DNA from: Nematopogon swammerdamellus
Taxonomy: Eukaryota; Arthropoda; Insecta; Lepidoptera; Adelidae
DNA length: 64,000 nt
NCBI GenBank assembly: GCA_946902875.1
Contig: OX336338.1
Location: 8,299,971 to 8,363,970 of the forward strand
Direction of reading: 5' to 3'
Notes under the pieces: model-generated
What the model was told of the DNA's origin: nothing
The model's input: only the letters and a program-made list of their open reading frames with translations
Database searches by the model: none
Translations under genes and position numbers: made by a program
Shown here: positions 20,256-32,622 of the stretch, one piece after another
Layout: every line of letters begins with the position of its first letter
Position numbering within the stretch: the stretch's first letter is position 1

Positions 20256-21465
20256 TATTTATTTACGCCGCTTGTTGGCGGCGGCTGTAATCGCTGCACC
20301 CCCAGCTGAACGGGAGCAGAGTGGAATGTGGGTCGCTGCTAGCGTGTCGGTCGACGCATGTTGCATCCCACACGGGCGCATTTCCCTGTTGCCACGGAAC
20401 CAAGGTAAACGTCAGGTCTCTTACCTTCAGGCCGGCTGATCCCTTGTGGCTCCAGTAAAGTACGGAAGTCTGCTCAAGCCAGAGCTAAATTGATTAACGC
20501 TATCTGATAGTATAAGATTATAGGATACGATAGGATTTCATTCCTTTCATGTTTCTAAGTATGATTTTTTTTATAGAAATCGCGACATGTGACTCCGAAC
20601 CGAAGGTGTCTAACGAAGCCCATGGACATTCGGTCGAATACGGGAGTTTTTGAGACTTTATAAGTTTTCGGTAACATATAAAGTTATCGAAACTACTCGC
20701 ATAATAAACCACGGATTAACAATAAATTAATGCCCAACATATTGATTTTGCAAAATTATTTTTTGTACTTTGGGGAAACATGAGAATTGCCCAAAAATCT
20801 ATACCAACGAATGGTGTTTTTTGGTAAAAATTTTAGTGCAACAATTCTATCAAGTCTATTATTATGTACACGTACCTACAGACTATGAAAATGTGAATAG
20901 GTACCTACCTATTTATGTAGTTCCGAATAAGTAAAGTAATGTTAAAATTAAAAAGTGTAGGATAATTTGCTCAACATTGCTTTCAGTTTTGATTGGGTGA
21001 AGCTTTTAACCCAATTACAAGAACTAATTGGTTCATGCTACTCCTGTTACATGTTGACCTTAATTTGTAGGTACGCGTCTGAAGGACAGATTTTAGCTTG
21101 TTTGGCAAAGGTTGGCTGGGAGAAATCTGTGTAAGTCACGTAAATGTTTGTGGCGCAAAAAAAAAACATTTCTATCTATATCCGCTTGGCCGTCCGTTTG
21201 TGTGACACTCGGAAAAACAAATTCACTTTAATTAAGTTACACATCTCTTTCAGCACGAAGAATTTATAAAATGTAATTTATTTTATTTACGCATTAAGTT
21301 TCAGCCAGTACCAAAAACGGTTTCTCTCGATTTACCTATGTTTCTCGTAAACCACCGTGAGTTTGATGAAACATATATTATGGCTTTCTACAAAAAATAC
21401 AACATCACAAGAAACCTAAAATGCAATTGGATCTATTGGACTCGATAGAAAACAATTGCAAAGTA
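20256..21465. other. Intronic stretch with one GC-rich block and one LINE-3' fragment
   Basis: 20260-20455 is a GC-rich patch of unknown origin with no splice support. 20575-20640 (minus) carries the CCGAATGTCCATGGGC...CGTTAGACACC block also found at 61000-61060 and 61808-61870. The remainder is AT-rich. Confidence 0.5.
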
Positions 21466-21469
21466 TGCT

Positions 21470-21510
21470 CTCGAAAATTCGGAAAACCATTGGTTTTCCG
21501 AATTTTCGAG
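21470..21510. repeat. Perfect 20+1+20 palindrome
   Basis: The left arm CTCGAAAATTCGGAAAACCA and right arm TGGTTTTCCGAATTTTCGAG are exact reverse complements around a single T. Confidence 0.95.
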
Positions 21511-21519
21511 TAGACACGC

Positions 21520-22365
21520 AATTTTGCGAGTATCAAATCTGATATTAATGGCCGTATCTTTTGACTGCGTTGATTTAGAAGCTTACATTTTCCATACCTC
21601 GAAGAGATTGCACACTTTAGTATTTCGTATTAATTTCAATTTGATATCTTGATCCGATTCTGAGAAAAGGCGTCTTGACATACAAAACAAAAAAATTTTT
21701 TTTATGTCAAATAACTACAAATTTCCAATTTTTTCCTTTACTTGTGCTGTATGACCTTGCTTCTTACCAAATTGTATGATTCTAGGTTGACGGGAAATAC
21801 TGTATAGGTTTTGATTTGTTTTGAGTGAGTTTGTGAGTATGAAATCTGACATAGATGGGTGTACCTTTTGATCGCGTTGATTTAAAAGCTTGCATTTTTT
21901 ACACCTTAAACAGATCGTGGATCTTAGTATTTAATATTAATTTCAATTTAATATCTTCATCCATTCCTGAGAAAAAGGGTCCTTGACAACCAAAACCAAC
22001 AAAACATTGTTTTAATGTCATTATAACCACAAATTTACAATTTTCGGATTTTTTCCTTTACTTGTGCTATGAGACCTTGGTTCTTACCAGATTTCATGAT
22101 TCTAGGTTAACGGGAAGTACTTACTCTATAAGTTTTGATCTGATTTGCCAGTAGCAAAATATGTGACTTAAATTGCTGTATCTAGTGATTGCGTTGAATT
22201 AGAAGCTTACATTTTTACACCTCGAAGGGACCGTAGATCTTAGTATGTGATATTAATTTCAACTTGGTACCTGTACCCGTTCCTGAGAAAAAAGTTCGAC
22301 AGACGGACAACAAAGTGATCGTATAACGGTTCAGTTTTTTCCTCCTTTGAGGTACGGAACCGTAA
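21520..22365 (+). repeat. Three tandem copies of a ~300 bp interspersed repeat
   Basis: Three successive units each contain a 'TGATTGCGTTGA(T/A)TTAGAAGC'-type block, 'TTAGTAT...ATTAATTTCAA', a 'TCCTGAGAAAA' block and 'GATTCTAGGTTAACGGGAAG'. They start near 21520, 21830 and 22140. The last ends GGACAACAAAGTGATCGTAT ... GAGGTACGGAACCGTAAAAA, the family's terminus. Related single copies are at about 23760-24200 (inverted), 45020-45185 and 58700-58970. Confidence 0.7.
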
Positions 22366-23062
22366 AAATACAATACTTCTTTCCATCAATAAGAGTATTA
22401 TTAATTTTATAAAAATATTATGCCTACAATTACATTTTTATTGATTCTTCACTTACGTCCTCCAAACTCACAGTGCTTTACAAGAAACATCAATCGGGAG
22501 ACACCGATCTTTGGTACCGCTGTGTCTTACATAACATATCGTCCAAAATGTACACCAGAAGCAATAGTCATGAATGTGTTTTTATGTTGGTATGTATTTT
22601 GTATATTTTCTAATTAATTATGTGTGCATCCGAAGGTCGAACAAGGTATTTATACATTGAATTTTTTACACCCTCTATACCTGCAACACCCCACCTGTGA
22701 TGTCAGTGTTTCCCTTTGGCTGTTTAGCCCTTCAAATATCACCTCAATTAAATGCTCTTCCCTTCATAAATTTCACTCGTTTTCGGCCCTCCAAGGCCGC
22801 GACCGCCGACCTTGACAAAAACTCAAATATTTCGTGAAATACTAAAGCTAGATCAATAAACTCTTTTTATCCATAAAGTCAATAAAATTGTCTATAGATC
22901 AATGTCAAACAAATGAGGGCTTACTTGTTTAGAAGTACCAGATATACAACTATACAACTACAAAATGCGTTTCCCCCATAAAATTAAATAGATATGGTAA
23001 ACGTTACGCCTGTTTGCCAATGTAGTTTGCGATTCTCCTGAAAGGTTGTTGATTTCACCCAC

Positions 23063-23167
23063 CTGCGCGAGCAACTCCTGCGCATCTCTGTTGTCCAAAG
23101 ATCCCGAACCGGACTGTTGCGCGCGCAGCTTGTCCAACTTGAGGATACCGCTCTTGCCCTCTTTACC
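23063..23167 (-). CDS. Gene 2 exon (unrecognised protein)
   Basis: This 35-codon exon is phase 0 at both ends, with acceptor GATTTACAG and donor CAG|GTGGGT. It encodes a basic start (GKEGKSGILKLDKLRAQQ), then a Ser/Gly turn, then an acidic helix-like end (LDNRDAQELLAQ). It joins without frame change to the exon at 5595. No domain is recognisable. The strength of both splice sites, and the GC content against flanking AT-rich intron, support it as a real exon. Confidence 0.8.
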
Positions 23168-23744
23168 CTGTAAATCCGTTATTATTATACCCACAGAATA
23201 TACGAGTAGAAATAGCGCTATAACTTTAGACCACAAATTGTCTAATTTATATTATACAGCATGAAACTCAGTGTAGCCAAAATCCCATACAAACAATTTG
23301 TGATTTGTGATAGTTACATCCAAATTATAATTCACCACAGAAAAATTCTTCATTGCCTACTTTCACTTGATTACCTGGGTAAGAAAATAAAACAAAAATA
23401 CAAACATAGTGAATAATCCGGAATAATGCAAAAATATTTGAACTCTTGTTTACTCTGTACAATTTTTCGACGATATCATTCCGATAATGGTTCAAAAGCT
23501 AATATGGGTAGTTAGAATAAAAAAAAATTACCATTTTCCCGCCATCCATTTTCGCCACAGACGTCTGCTCGTCTACTAGCCCATAACCCGAAACTGCCTG
23601 ATGCTAACCCTCTCGCTCACCGACTGAGGCCAGTCTATGATGCTTGCCACGATATTATGCAGACGGGGGGTAAATGCTCACTATTTTACGCCATGACTTA
23701 CTCGCCCTACTTTGGGGTATTTTTTAATTTTTTGTTGTTTTTTA

Positions 23745-24200
23745 GCTCGCCGTGCCTCAAGAGGAAACAACCTGGATCCTTATAAGATAACTTTGTTTTC
23801 CGTCCGTCTGTCCTCTGTCAAGACCCTTTTTTAAAGGAAGGGATAGAGTTATCAAAATTAATCTCAAATACTAAGAGTTAAGGTCCCTTAGAGATGTAAA
23901 AATGCAAACTTCTAAGTCAATGCAATAAAAAAATACGGTCATTTATGTCAGATTTTGATACACGCAAACTCAATTAAATCAAAACAAAACCTACATGGTA
24001 CTTCCCTCCTATTAACCTAGAATAATGAAATTTGGCAAGAAGTAAGGTCTTATAGAACAAGTACTTAAAGAAAATATCCGAAAATTTAAAGTTTCTAGTA
24101 ATATCGATGTTTTTTGTCTAAGACCATTTTTTCAGGAACGGGTAAATAACGCAATCAGAAGATACAGTCATTTATTTTACATAATTTTTACACACGCAAA
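23745..24200 (-). repeat. Inverted relative of the 21.5-22.4 kb repeat
   Basis: It shares, in reverse orientation, the blocks GAATAATGAAATTTGGCAAG, TAACCTAG and the opening CCGTGCCTCAAGAGG-type terminus followed by CCGTCTGTCC. It is degenerate and internally repeated about twice. Confidence 0.5.
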
Positions 24201-24894
24201 CTTACTCTACGAAACGAAAACGAAAGCGTATTGGCCCACTAGTGGAACTATGTGTGCATGTGTGAATGAGTTCCCAACGAAAGTGGGGACAAAAGTATTC
24301 ACAAATCCTAATAGTTCCACTCATGTCAAGCAGTGGAGGCATAAGTAGGTACTTGGAAATCCTACTGGCCCCACTATTCAGGGGATAAATTCAGTGGAAC
24401 CAACAGTCCGAAAGGTATCGCGCGCTCGCTCCGTAGTTAAACATTGGAACTAGTGAATTGCGTTTCATTGAAGTCTATTATAGGAACATATTTTATCAAA
24501 AACCTACTCATACTATGAAAAACTTAAAATTTTTAATAGCATAATTTTAGTTATTTTTGGTACATACTTACCTTTTCGTAAAGCGCTAAGTAGTTTTTCA
24601 TAAAAATGCTCTTGGTAAACATTTTAAATCCCAAGTGTTACTAACTCTGGGCACGGCTCTGGGTCTATGATGTACATATAATAGCGCTGATGTACATATA
24701 ATTGTGTGCTGTGGTGTTTGTATATAGTGTGCACCCTTTTATCGCACTTTAATATGCCAGACAATCTACTGCCTTAGTTCAAGTAAAATTTTCTGCAAAC
24801 TACATTACCTATAAATTTTCATAATATGAACAAACACACAATGAAACACAATTTTTACCTGAGTACGTCGAAGCGAAAAGGAGGGTGTTGTTTG

Positions 24895-25248
24895 TTTTTA
24901 GGGTTCCGTATCCGTCGTACGGGACCCTATTACTAAGCTTACGCCTTCTGTCTGTCTGTCCGTCTGTCCGAGGGCTGTATCTCTTGAACCGTGCTAGGTA
25001 GGCCGTTGAAATTTTCACAGAATATGTGTTATTATGGCCGATATAACAACAAATAAAATAAAAATAAGAAAAAGTAAAAAAGTCACGGGGTCCCCGAATA
25101 CAAGAAACTAAAAGTGTATGCGCGCCATCTACCGAAAAGAGTATGACGCATTTTAACACCTAAATAGATGGGGTGAGTGGCGCTGACCATGACATGGCGA
25201 TACGGAACCCTCGGTGCGCGAGTTGGACTCGCACTTGGCCGGTTTTTT
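24895..25248 (-). repeat. GGTTCCGTA family, near full length
   Basis: It starts TTTTTAGGGTTCCGTATCCG, contains TCTCTTGAACCGTGCTAGGT, TATTATGGCCGATATAACAA and TGCGCGCCATCTACCGAAAA, and ends GACTCGCACTTGGCCGG. The order is the same as at 38935-39349. Confidence 0.85.
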
Positions 25249-25249
25249 G

Positions 25250-28040
25250 TAGTATTTATGTATGTATATACCTATGTATGTATGTATTCATATTCATCCT
25301 TCCCCTGTGGAGCTCAAGTCCCTGTGGAACCGATTTCAACAAATGAGGTCGTTAGATTCGCGGATTCGTGGTAGTCCGTGACATTACAAAAAAAAAATCA
25401 ATATGGCGGACGTAAGCCGCCATACCTATTGTCTAAGCCGATTTCTTTGCATCCCTACAATACAGAGGGTTCCGTAACCATATGCTCCTTCTTGTTGTAC
25501 GTATACGTCACCTCGCACGTATCTCGCGTTGGGTACAGCTTATTTTGTATTGATTGATTGAGCCCTTTGTATCACTGACCCCAACTGTCTGTGCATTCTG
25601 TATGTTACTGCGTTTCGATTCTGAGGTAGTTTGTATGAGTCGTTTTCACCCCAGGAAGCCAGTTGGACCGTAAATAAAACATTTATCAATGTACTGAAAA
25701 AACATGTTTTAATTTGAAAAAAAAAAACATTATTTGCAGTATTTTCTTATAAAATACCTAAGTAATTTTCTTGATCGATAGATAACTTTCCTAACACATT
25801 AATTTTAATCAGTCGGCTTAAAAAAGCGTCGCTCTTAAATTAATATACTAAAATTAAATTGTTCATTGTAATGATCTGGAAAAAAATTGTACTACTTATT
25901 TACTACCTAAATACATAAGTATACTACGATATTATAATATTGAATGGCAACTTCAATGCTCTACAACACTACTCTACTACAATGAATTTACGTATGTTTT
26001 TATTTTACCTTTGATTTTTTTTTTGTTACATTTCAAGGAATCAGTCAAAAGGTAATCCATTAATATGATAATAAATTTTGAATTTTGGACAATCCAAGGT
26101 CACATTTCATGGCACTTATTTTTAGATAAGTAGGTAATTAAGGATTAATTTAATACGATATTATTAATACTAGGAAACACACGATTACAAATTGCAATAT
26201 CTACTTATTTGAAAAACTCCTTATCCGGCGACAAGTAGACAGTCTGTAAAATGTAAATCCCTCCCTCAGAAAGTGTCCAGGCTCTAACATGGGCTAATGA
26301 CCTAGCTTACATATCACCTCAGCTGATCCCACTCATCTAATGATGTATTTATTACAGACACAACACAATTGGTGTGCAATAAGGTCATTGGGCCATATTC
26401 TTACCTTCTTAAATGTACCTAATATATAATATTACATATAATATATATAGTAGATACAAACGAAACGAAAACACATACGCCAGTAGGTATAAAATTTGTT
26501 TCGGATTAGTTTGGCATAAGATTCCGATTTCATTCGGATTTGATTCGATTTGATTCGGACTTGGGCGATAGTTTCGAGACGAAAACCTAGACGTCAGTAG
26601 TTATAAAATTTTATTCGGATTTTATTTGTATTTCATTCGACGATAATTTCGAATTGAAAACGTAGACGCCAGTAGGTGTAAACTAAACAAAAACCTAGAC
26701 GCCAGTAGGTACATGCAGTAGGTAGGTACCTAATATTTTTAACTTAACATTAAGTACTAATAGGTAAGCTTACATTAATTTTGTGAACGAATTGAGACAT
26801 AATTAACATTTGACTTCTATTTAATGCCAGTCTATATATTATAGATTAATCAAATTAATTATAAATTAACTTCAAAATATGGCCTTATTAAATCTTATGT
26901 TTTTATAGCAAAATTAGCGTCATACATATAATAATACTATGTTCACGTATTGATACATGAATAATAATAAATAGGTAATGATGTCACAAGATTAGGTGCA
27001 TACCATTATACATTATGTAATTATAACGATTCAGTCGCTTCACAATTTTTTTCCAAATAGATTTCCGCCGTTTACGTCAAGGCGTCACCGTTAACCCTAG
27101 AACGGTACACTTATTTATATGGCTTCTTTTTGTATATAGGGGTTCGACACGGCCCCAAACATTTTTAAGGATTTAATATTGTTTTAGAAACTACAGCGCA
27201 GAGCGTAAGCAAAGAAAAATGATGTAACAATGTCCTTTTTCGTTTCGCGCCTAAATTCGAACGCAAAACAGCAATCTTCAAGGTACGAGATACCGATTGT
27301 TTTTAAAATTTGGCAACGTACGCTTCTACATAATTTATTGGCAAACATGATGATGAGTCATTCGTCTTTCGATAATACAATTTTCTTAAAATAACTCTGC
27401 TGTTGTTCCTAATTTGAAATTATCTAAACACTGGAAGTGTATTCAATTAAAATGATAGCAGTACTATATGTGGACCTATGTATGTTCTTTGGTAATAAAT
27501 ACTTTTTAACATCGTCTGTAGTTCTTAAAGGTAAAAACGGAAAAAAAATGAACTATGAACTTGTAAGATCACTTCCGTGTTTGTCCGTCCGTCACAGATG
27601 TTTTTTTTTTATATGTGATAATTTCCCTAATTTATACTGTAACTCATAGTATTGTCACTCTTATTTGTTTATTCAAATGGAAATGTAGATTTATTTGCTG
27701 GCTATCTTTATTAAACGGCATTAAAATAAACAAAGCGTTTTCTTTGTCATTATGAACACCACTACACTTAGAAAATATTGTTTAAATTAAACAAAATTAC
27801 TACTTAACCCGACAAAGATTACTCTTCGAAGTATACGTCTATCGTTTGTCGGTAGATTTCGGTCGTTTTCGGTATGAGATCACGATTCTGAAAGTTCGAT
27901 TAAAAGTTAACATTGCCGCCCTATACAGACTTGTTCTTACGTCCTAAAATATAGGAACAAGAACACACGAGTTTAAACTCACAGTTCAGAAAGCTACGTA
28001 GATAATTTTCACTCTCTGGTGTCGTCGATATTGTAATAAG
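25250..28040. other. Intronic stretch; CCAGTAGGTA repeats at 26455-26735
   Basis: Mostly AT-rich. A loose tandem series of GAAAAC-C/G-TAGACGCCAGTAGGT units with ATTCGGATTT spacers lies at 26455-26735. No exon was seen. Confidence 0.5.
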
Positions 28041-28042
28041 GC

Positions 28043-28376
28043 TCCACATAGGTGAGTTATAAGTTATAACGGTCGATATTATCGCAATGCGTTATTGCCA
28101 TATCTGTTTTCAGTACATATTGTATGTGGACGCATGCGATCATATACACTGTTGCGATAATATCGACGGAACGCAGCGTTATTGCATTATTCCGATATTT
28201 GTTCTTAGTACATTTTGTATTAGGACGCATACGATATTGCACACAGCTGCGTTAATAACGCTGGTAGGAGTAGTCGGCTGGTAAAAACTCAGTTGTGTGG
28301 CAATAATGCGTGACGCATTAACGCAATATTGCGATAATATCGACCGATAATAACGCACCTGTGTGGGGGAGTCTTT
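28043..28376. repeat. Foldback MITE with GGTCGATATTATCGCAAT arms
   Basis: The left arm CTCCACATAGGTGAGTTATA ... GGTCGATATTATCGCAAT is inverted on the right (ATTGCGATAATATCGACCGA ... ATAACGCACCTGTGTGGG). An internal direct duplication (CGTTATTGC...ACGCAT(G/A)CGAT) gives a second nested hairpin. It has no coding capacity. Confidence 0.8.
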
Positions 28377-28439
28377 ATGATTCCTCAAATGCATTGTCAA
28401 ATTCGCCGCGGGTACTGATGGTCTGACTTTTTTTAAGTC

Positions 28440-28740
28440 TAATCTTATTATCTACTAACTTTTGCCCGCGGCTTCCTTGCGGTAGAATCGATTTAATAGC
28501 AAATCCGACTTACACGCAAATATGATATATAAACGATGGCTTCTCTTATATTCTCTCTCTCCCGTCCAAACTAACTTTATTTGTTCAGCCCTCAACACTG
28601 CGTGATGGTAAATAGAAAGAAGCCTCATGAACTACTCTTTCCCTTGGTGCACTCTTACCGTACCAAAATCTGTAAAGTGGTTCCGGAGTTTACCTCAAAC
28701 ATACATAAAGACACGTTCCCTTTTATATAAGAAGTAGAGA
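28440..28740 (+). repeat. Interspersed element with GCCCGCGGCTT start
   Basis: CTAACTTTTGCCCGCGGCTT ... ATATAAGAAGTAGAGATCG. The reverse orientation of the same element is at 47375-47660 (CTCTACTTCTTATATAAAAG ... GAAGCCACGGGTAAAAGCTA). The two share CCTCAAACATACAT and AGTAGTTC/GAACTACT blocks. Confidence 0.65.
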
Positions 28741-29126
28741 TCGACGTGTTCTGTGGTCTGACTACGTGACCAGGCCACGGATTCGGCCACGGGCCGTGTT
28801 CCACAACATATGTGGCCAATACTTCGTGCGTCATTGTACCGGTTATCCGGGTACAATGACGCACTCTAGTCAGCAGCACTAACAAAGCTAACTTTTCGCC
28901 GACACAATCTACGTAAATAACTACAAAAGTGAAATAAAAGAAAATGCACCTTGTAAAATTAAACCACCCAGGATGACCAGATAAAAAAATTGTATGCAGA
29001 TCCAAATATTTCAGCACCTTTGAGACATATTTCTTAATTTCGTATGACAAAATTGTTAAAACGAGAGGAAACTGAAATATTGGAGATGGCTCGATTACTG
29101 CATGAAAACAACACTCATTTTCGCCA

Positions 29127-29369
29127 TTAAATAATAGTGTGTTTGTTGACAGAAATCTTGCGCCTGCCGAACTTGAGACCCAGGATGCGTCGTTTCTTCT
29201 TCGTTCCGAGCCGCAGCAGCAGACTCTTCGCCTCGGCCAGTGTGGTGGCGTCGTGGAAGGCGAAGGAGCTCTCGGGGCCGCCGGACACGAAGCCACTCTC
29301 CGGCCGAGACAACGCTGGAGCCGGCGGCAGTAGAGAAAACCAGCGATCGATCTTGGCACTCGACGACAG
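29127..29369 (-). CDS. Probable exon of gene 2, 3' boundary uncertain
   Basis: The acceptor GTGTTTCAG before 29369 is strong and opens an 80-codon GC-rich frame (LSSSAKIDRWFSLLPPAP...). It contains a Gly/Ser stretch, a predicted amphipathic segment (FHDATTLAEAKSLLLRL) and a basic cluster KKKRRILGLKFGRRK. The frame stops at 29127-29129. Either this is a terminal exon, or it leaves through a poor donor (ATTTCT|GTCAAC, after 29151) that would join in phase 0 to the exon at 23167. I do not recognise the family. Codon bias and the acceptor make it likely coding, but membership in the same transcript as the downstream exons is an inference. A longer overlapping frame (28655-29380) is a shadow. Confidence 0.6.
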   Translation of the reverse strand: MSSSAKIDRWFSLLPPAPALSRPESGFVSGGPESSFAFHDATTLAEAKSLLLRLGTKKKRRILGLKFGRRKISVNKHTII

Positions 29370-31170
29370 CTGAAACACACACGGTTTTCGTCTTCTAGTC
29401 TAGCAAACAGGCTTTGGATCTATTGCTCATTGCTATCTCCACGATTAAGTATAAGTGAATTTACGTTGTCATTCTCGTTATCACGACCTTCGCCTTGACG
29501 TGTCCTGTGTAACCAGCATTTAATTCAAACAACTCTGGGGGAAGGACTTGCGCAGCCAGCCTTCGAGGAAAACAGGAGCAATGTTGTAACATGTGCACGC
29601 ACAAGTACAATATTCTGCATATATTAGTGTTAAATTTAAAAACGGACTTGTCGAAAGTACCTGTAGAGTCTCATTTTCGATACAAAACGGCAAGAACATC
29701 TTGAACCAAAAATTCAATTAATTATTATCTTACTAGGATCCTGGGTGATTTTGTTACCATGCCGGATCTTTCAGGGGGTTAATTTATATTGAAATCCAAG
29801 TAGATTCCAAAAAAAGAACGGTAACAAAAATGGAAAGAAAAAAATTGAGTACTCCATACGTTCTGAGGTTTGGTATTTACGAAAATGTATGGACAACTCA
29901 AAAATTGTTTTTCAAATTTCGTCACCGTTCTTTTTTTAGAATATCCTTATTTACTTAGTTTTTGATACATAATAACTCCCTGAAATATTCAGCATGGTAG
30001 CAAAATCACTCTGTATAATGTACATAAGATTATTAAACAATTTTATCTGACTACGACAATAATATGTCGAAATATTATAAAAAATGTGTGTTTTTTAATT
30101 CGGAATGCAAATTATATATATAAAAATAACTAAAAACCAAATATTGGTATAAAAAAGTATTTAGTACATAGATGTCGTGAGAGTGACTTGCAAAGTTTGT
30201 TTGTCAGTTCTTCTTCGCAATGCATTTAGAACTGGCGGAATTCTCGACATGTCCAAACGTAGGTTACCTACATCTATGTAGATGAAAACATACAATAAAC
30301 AATGAACAGTGGTTGCCTTTGAACAAATTTAACTCACCTGAGTATCGTGTCGAGAGGATGCGGCAGCATGGTTTGCTTTTGTTTGTTGATTGACTGATTG
30401 AAGCCTCCACCATAATATGCATATGTAGGTATCTACTATAACCCAGCCACCAGTATTTCTTAGGCCCAATTGTGGAAAGGAGCATTATCCTCTGATTGTT
30501 GTTTAATAGTTTCGCTAATCTTAGGAGTTTTCATGGAAACAGAGAGAATTTGGATTAAAGCAGAATATATTACATTTATACATTTATGAAATGAGACGAT
30601 AATCCTGAACATTGTCGTAAGTCGAGGAAATAAATACCTAAAAGAGACATCAACCAACATGTACCTAATAACTCCTTTTCCCTGAAGGACCAAATTGCGG
30701 TTGGGCTCTCCTATGAATAGAGCCATATAATAAACAAAAGTGAAATCGACATAACCAGAGTTTGACCTATTTAGCAATAGTTGAAATAAATACAAGAATT
30801 ATATAGTCATATACTCAAATAAGGAATTAGCATAAATAATAATGTATAAGTCGTTAGGTTAAGTCTGTAATGTTTCTTAGATTTATAGCAAATCAATAAA
30901 TAATAAAATAAATATCTCCGGAGGTGAAAATGATACAAATATAATATAATATGTATGTCTCTGTCACACTTGTTTATGCGCGTATCTTCTGTGTTCGTCG
31001 TATGGAGTGCATGCCGACCAATTGTTGGTAACAAATTAAAATGTACGGACGCACGACAATGCCGGTTCTGCTTATTTATTTGTACGGGTTCACTCTTTAA
31101 ACATTGCGGTTTCTGTCCAGTTACTACTAAGTGCGATTACTCCAAACTTTATATTGTTATTTCTGAGTTA
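29370..31170. other. Non-coding stretch upstream of the 29.1 kb exon
   Basis: AT-rich. It contains the partial hairpin-element copy at 30040-30165. I could not find an upstream exon for gene 2 here. Confidence 0.45.
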
Positions 31171-31172
31171 AA

Positions 31173-31448
31173 TCACCGTTCGGAACCGGTGTAAAAGTGT
31201 AGGTCCCTTTCCTTGCCCCTTACTAGGTGGTGGGCTCAAATTGTAGCCGACTGGGTTGGTACCACCGTACTGGATGTAAGATGGCCGCATAGCAGCCTTG
31301 GTTGTGTTCTCCTCTAGTCCAATATAGCCAGCAATCCAGGGAAGTCTCCGGTATGGCACCTACCTTCTCGGAGGTGATATTGGCTAGTCAGAGCATGTGC
31401 TTTGGCCCCTCTGACTCAACCACCCATACCGGATTACATAAAAAAAAT
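31173..31448 (+). repeat. SINE body, 5'-truncated
   Basis: CCGTTCGGAACCGGTGTAAA ... GGTACCACCGTACTGGATGT ... CATACCGGATTACATAAAAA matches the 3' three quarters of the SINE at 53204-53615 and ends in the same A-run. Confidence 0.8.
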
Positions 31449-32277
31449 TATATATAATGTTTTAATATAAGGTGTAGCAACAAATAATTCTGAAGGGAGG
31501 AAGGAGAATCAACTCGAGCTGGGGAACAGTGTGAGGTGAGTGACAAAGACGAGAAATTACAAATACAGATTTGCGCATTTTTATCAACATGTGTGTTATG
31601 TATGTATGAGCCGTGTGATGCGAATTGTGTGACAAATTAACCTTTACAAAATTCGCAGTCTTGGGGGACAAAATATACAATTGTATAAGATAACAGTTTC
31701 ACTGTTAAATTCTTTGCATGCCAATAAAAAGCGAGCTTTGAAAATTTCTTTTATTGTGACGTTGTTGGGAATACAACTGGTTTGTATATGTAAGTATATA
31801 ACAGTTCTAGTTACCTAAAGCAAATCAAATGGTGACAAGTTTCTCCATCACACTTACATAATATGTATTACAGCGGCTAAGTAGATACATATTACATATG
31901 TACCTACATGCGAAGTTAAAATTCTGCAAACTATAGTAGGTAGTTATTGCCAATGTATAGATATTTATCTAAAAACGGTTGCTAACTAACGCTGAGTTAC
32001 ATTGTTGTGCTTTTGAAAAAGAGTAAATATTACTGCCGTCGATTCAACAAATTCAAGTAAATGTAACAATTAGAGAATTATTGGTTTATTTACCTATTAC
32101 GTATTGTTTTAGTGTCAAATTCAAATATGCAAAGGTTTACTTGAAGATATGTTTTAAAAAATATAAGTTTTTTGCATGTCACGTACGTATACCATTCTGC
32201 TGTTTGTTCCTGGAACAATAAAGTAGGTACCTTTGTCATAATTAGAATTACATATTGATGTATTTATGACATTTGTT

Positions 32278-32622
32278 AAAAAACCGGCCAAGTAGGAGTT
32301 GAACTCGCGCACCGAGGGTTCCGTATCGCTATGTCATGGTCAGCGCCACTCACGCCATCTATGGCGTGTTTTTTGAAATGCTTCATATTAGTTTAGTTAA
32401 AATGTTTCATACTCTTTTCGGTAGATGGCGCGCATATGTACACTTTTTAGTTTCTTATATGGGGACCCCCGTGAAATTTTAACGTTTTCTTATTTTTATT
32501 ATTTGTTATATCGGCCATAATAACACATATTCTGTGATAATTTCAACAGTCTACCTATTACGGTTCAAGGGATACAGCCCTCGAACAGACAGACAGACAC
32601 GACGGATACGGAACCTGAAAAA
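32278..32622 (+). repeat. GGTTCCGTA family, plus strand
   Basis: AAAACCGGCCAAGTAGGAGT ... TCGGTAGATGGCGCGCATAT ... GGTTCAAGGGATACAGCCCT ... GATACGGAACCTGAAAAAT. The (CAGA)n tract is shortened. Confidence 0.82.

Noticed and set aside
28655..29380. 241-codon minus-strand frame
   Set aside because: It is out of phase with the coding-like frame after the acceptor at 29369 and its distal half is AT-rich intronic sequence with repeat fragments.
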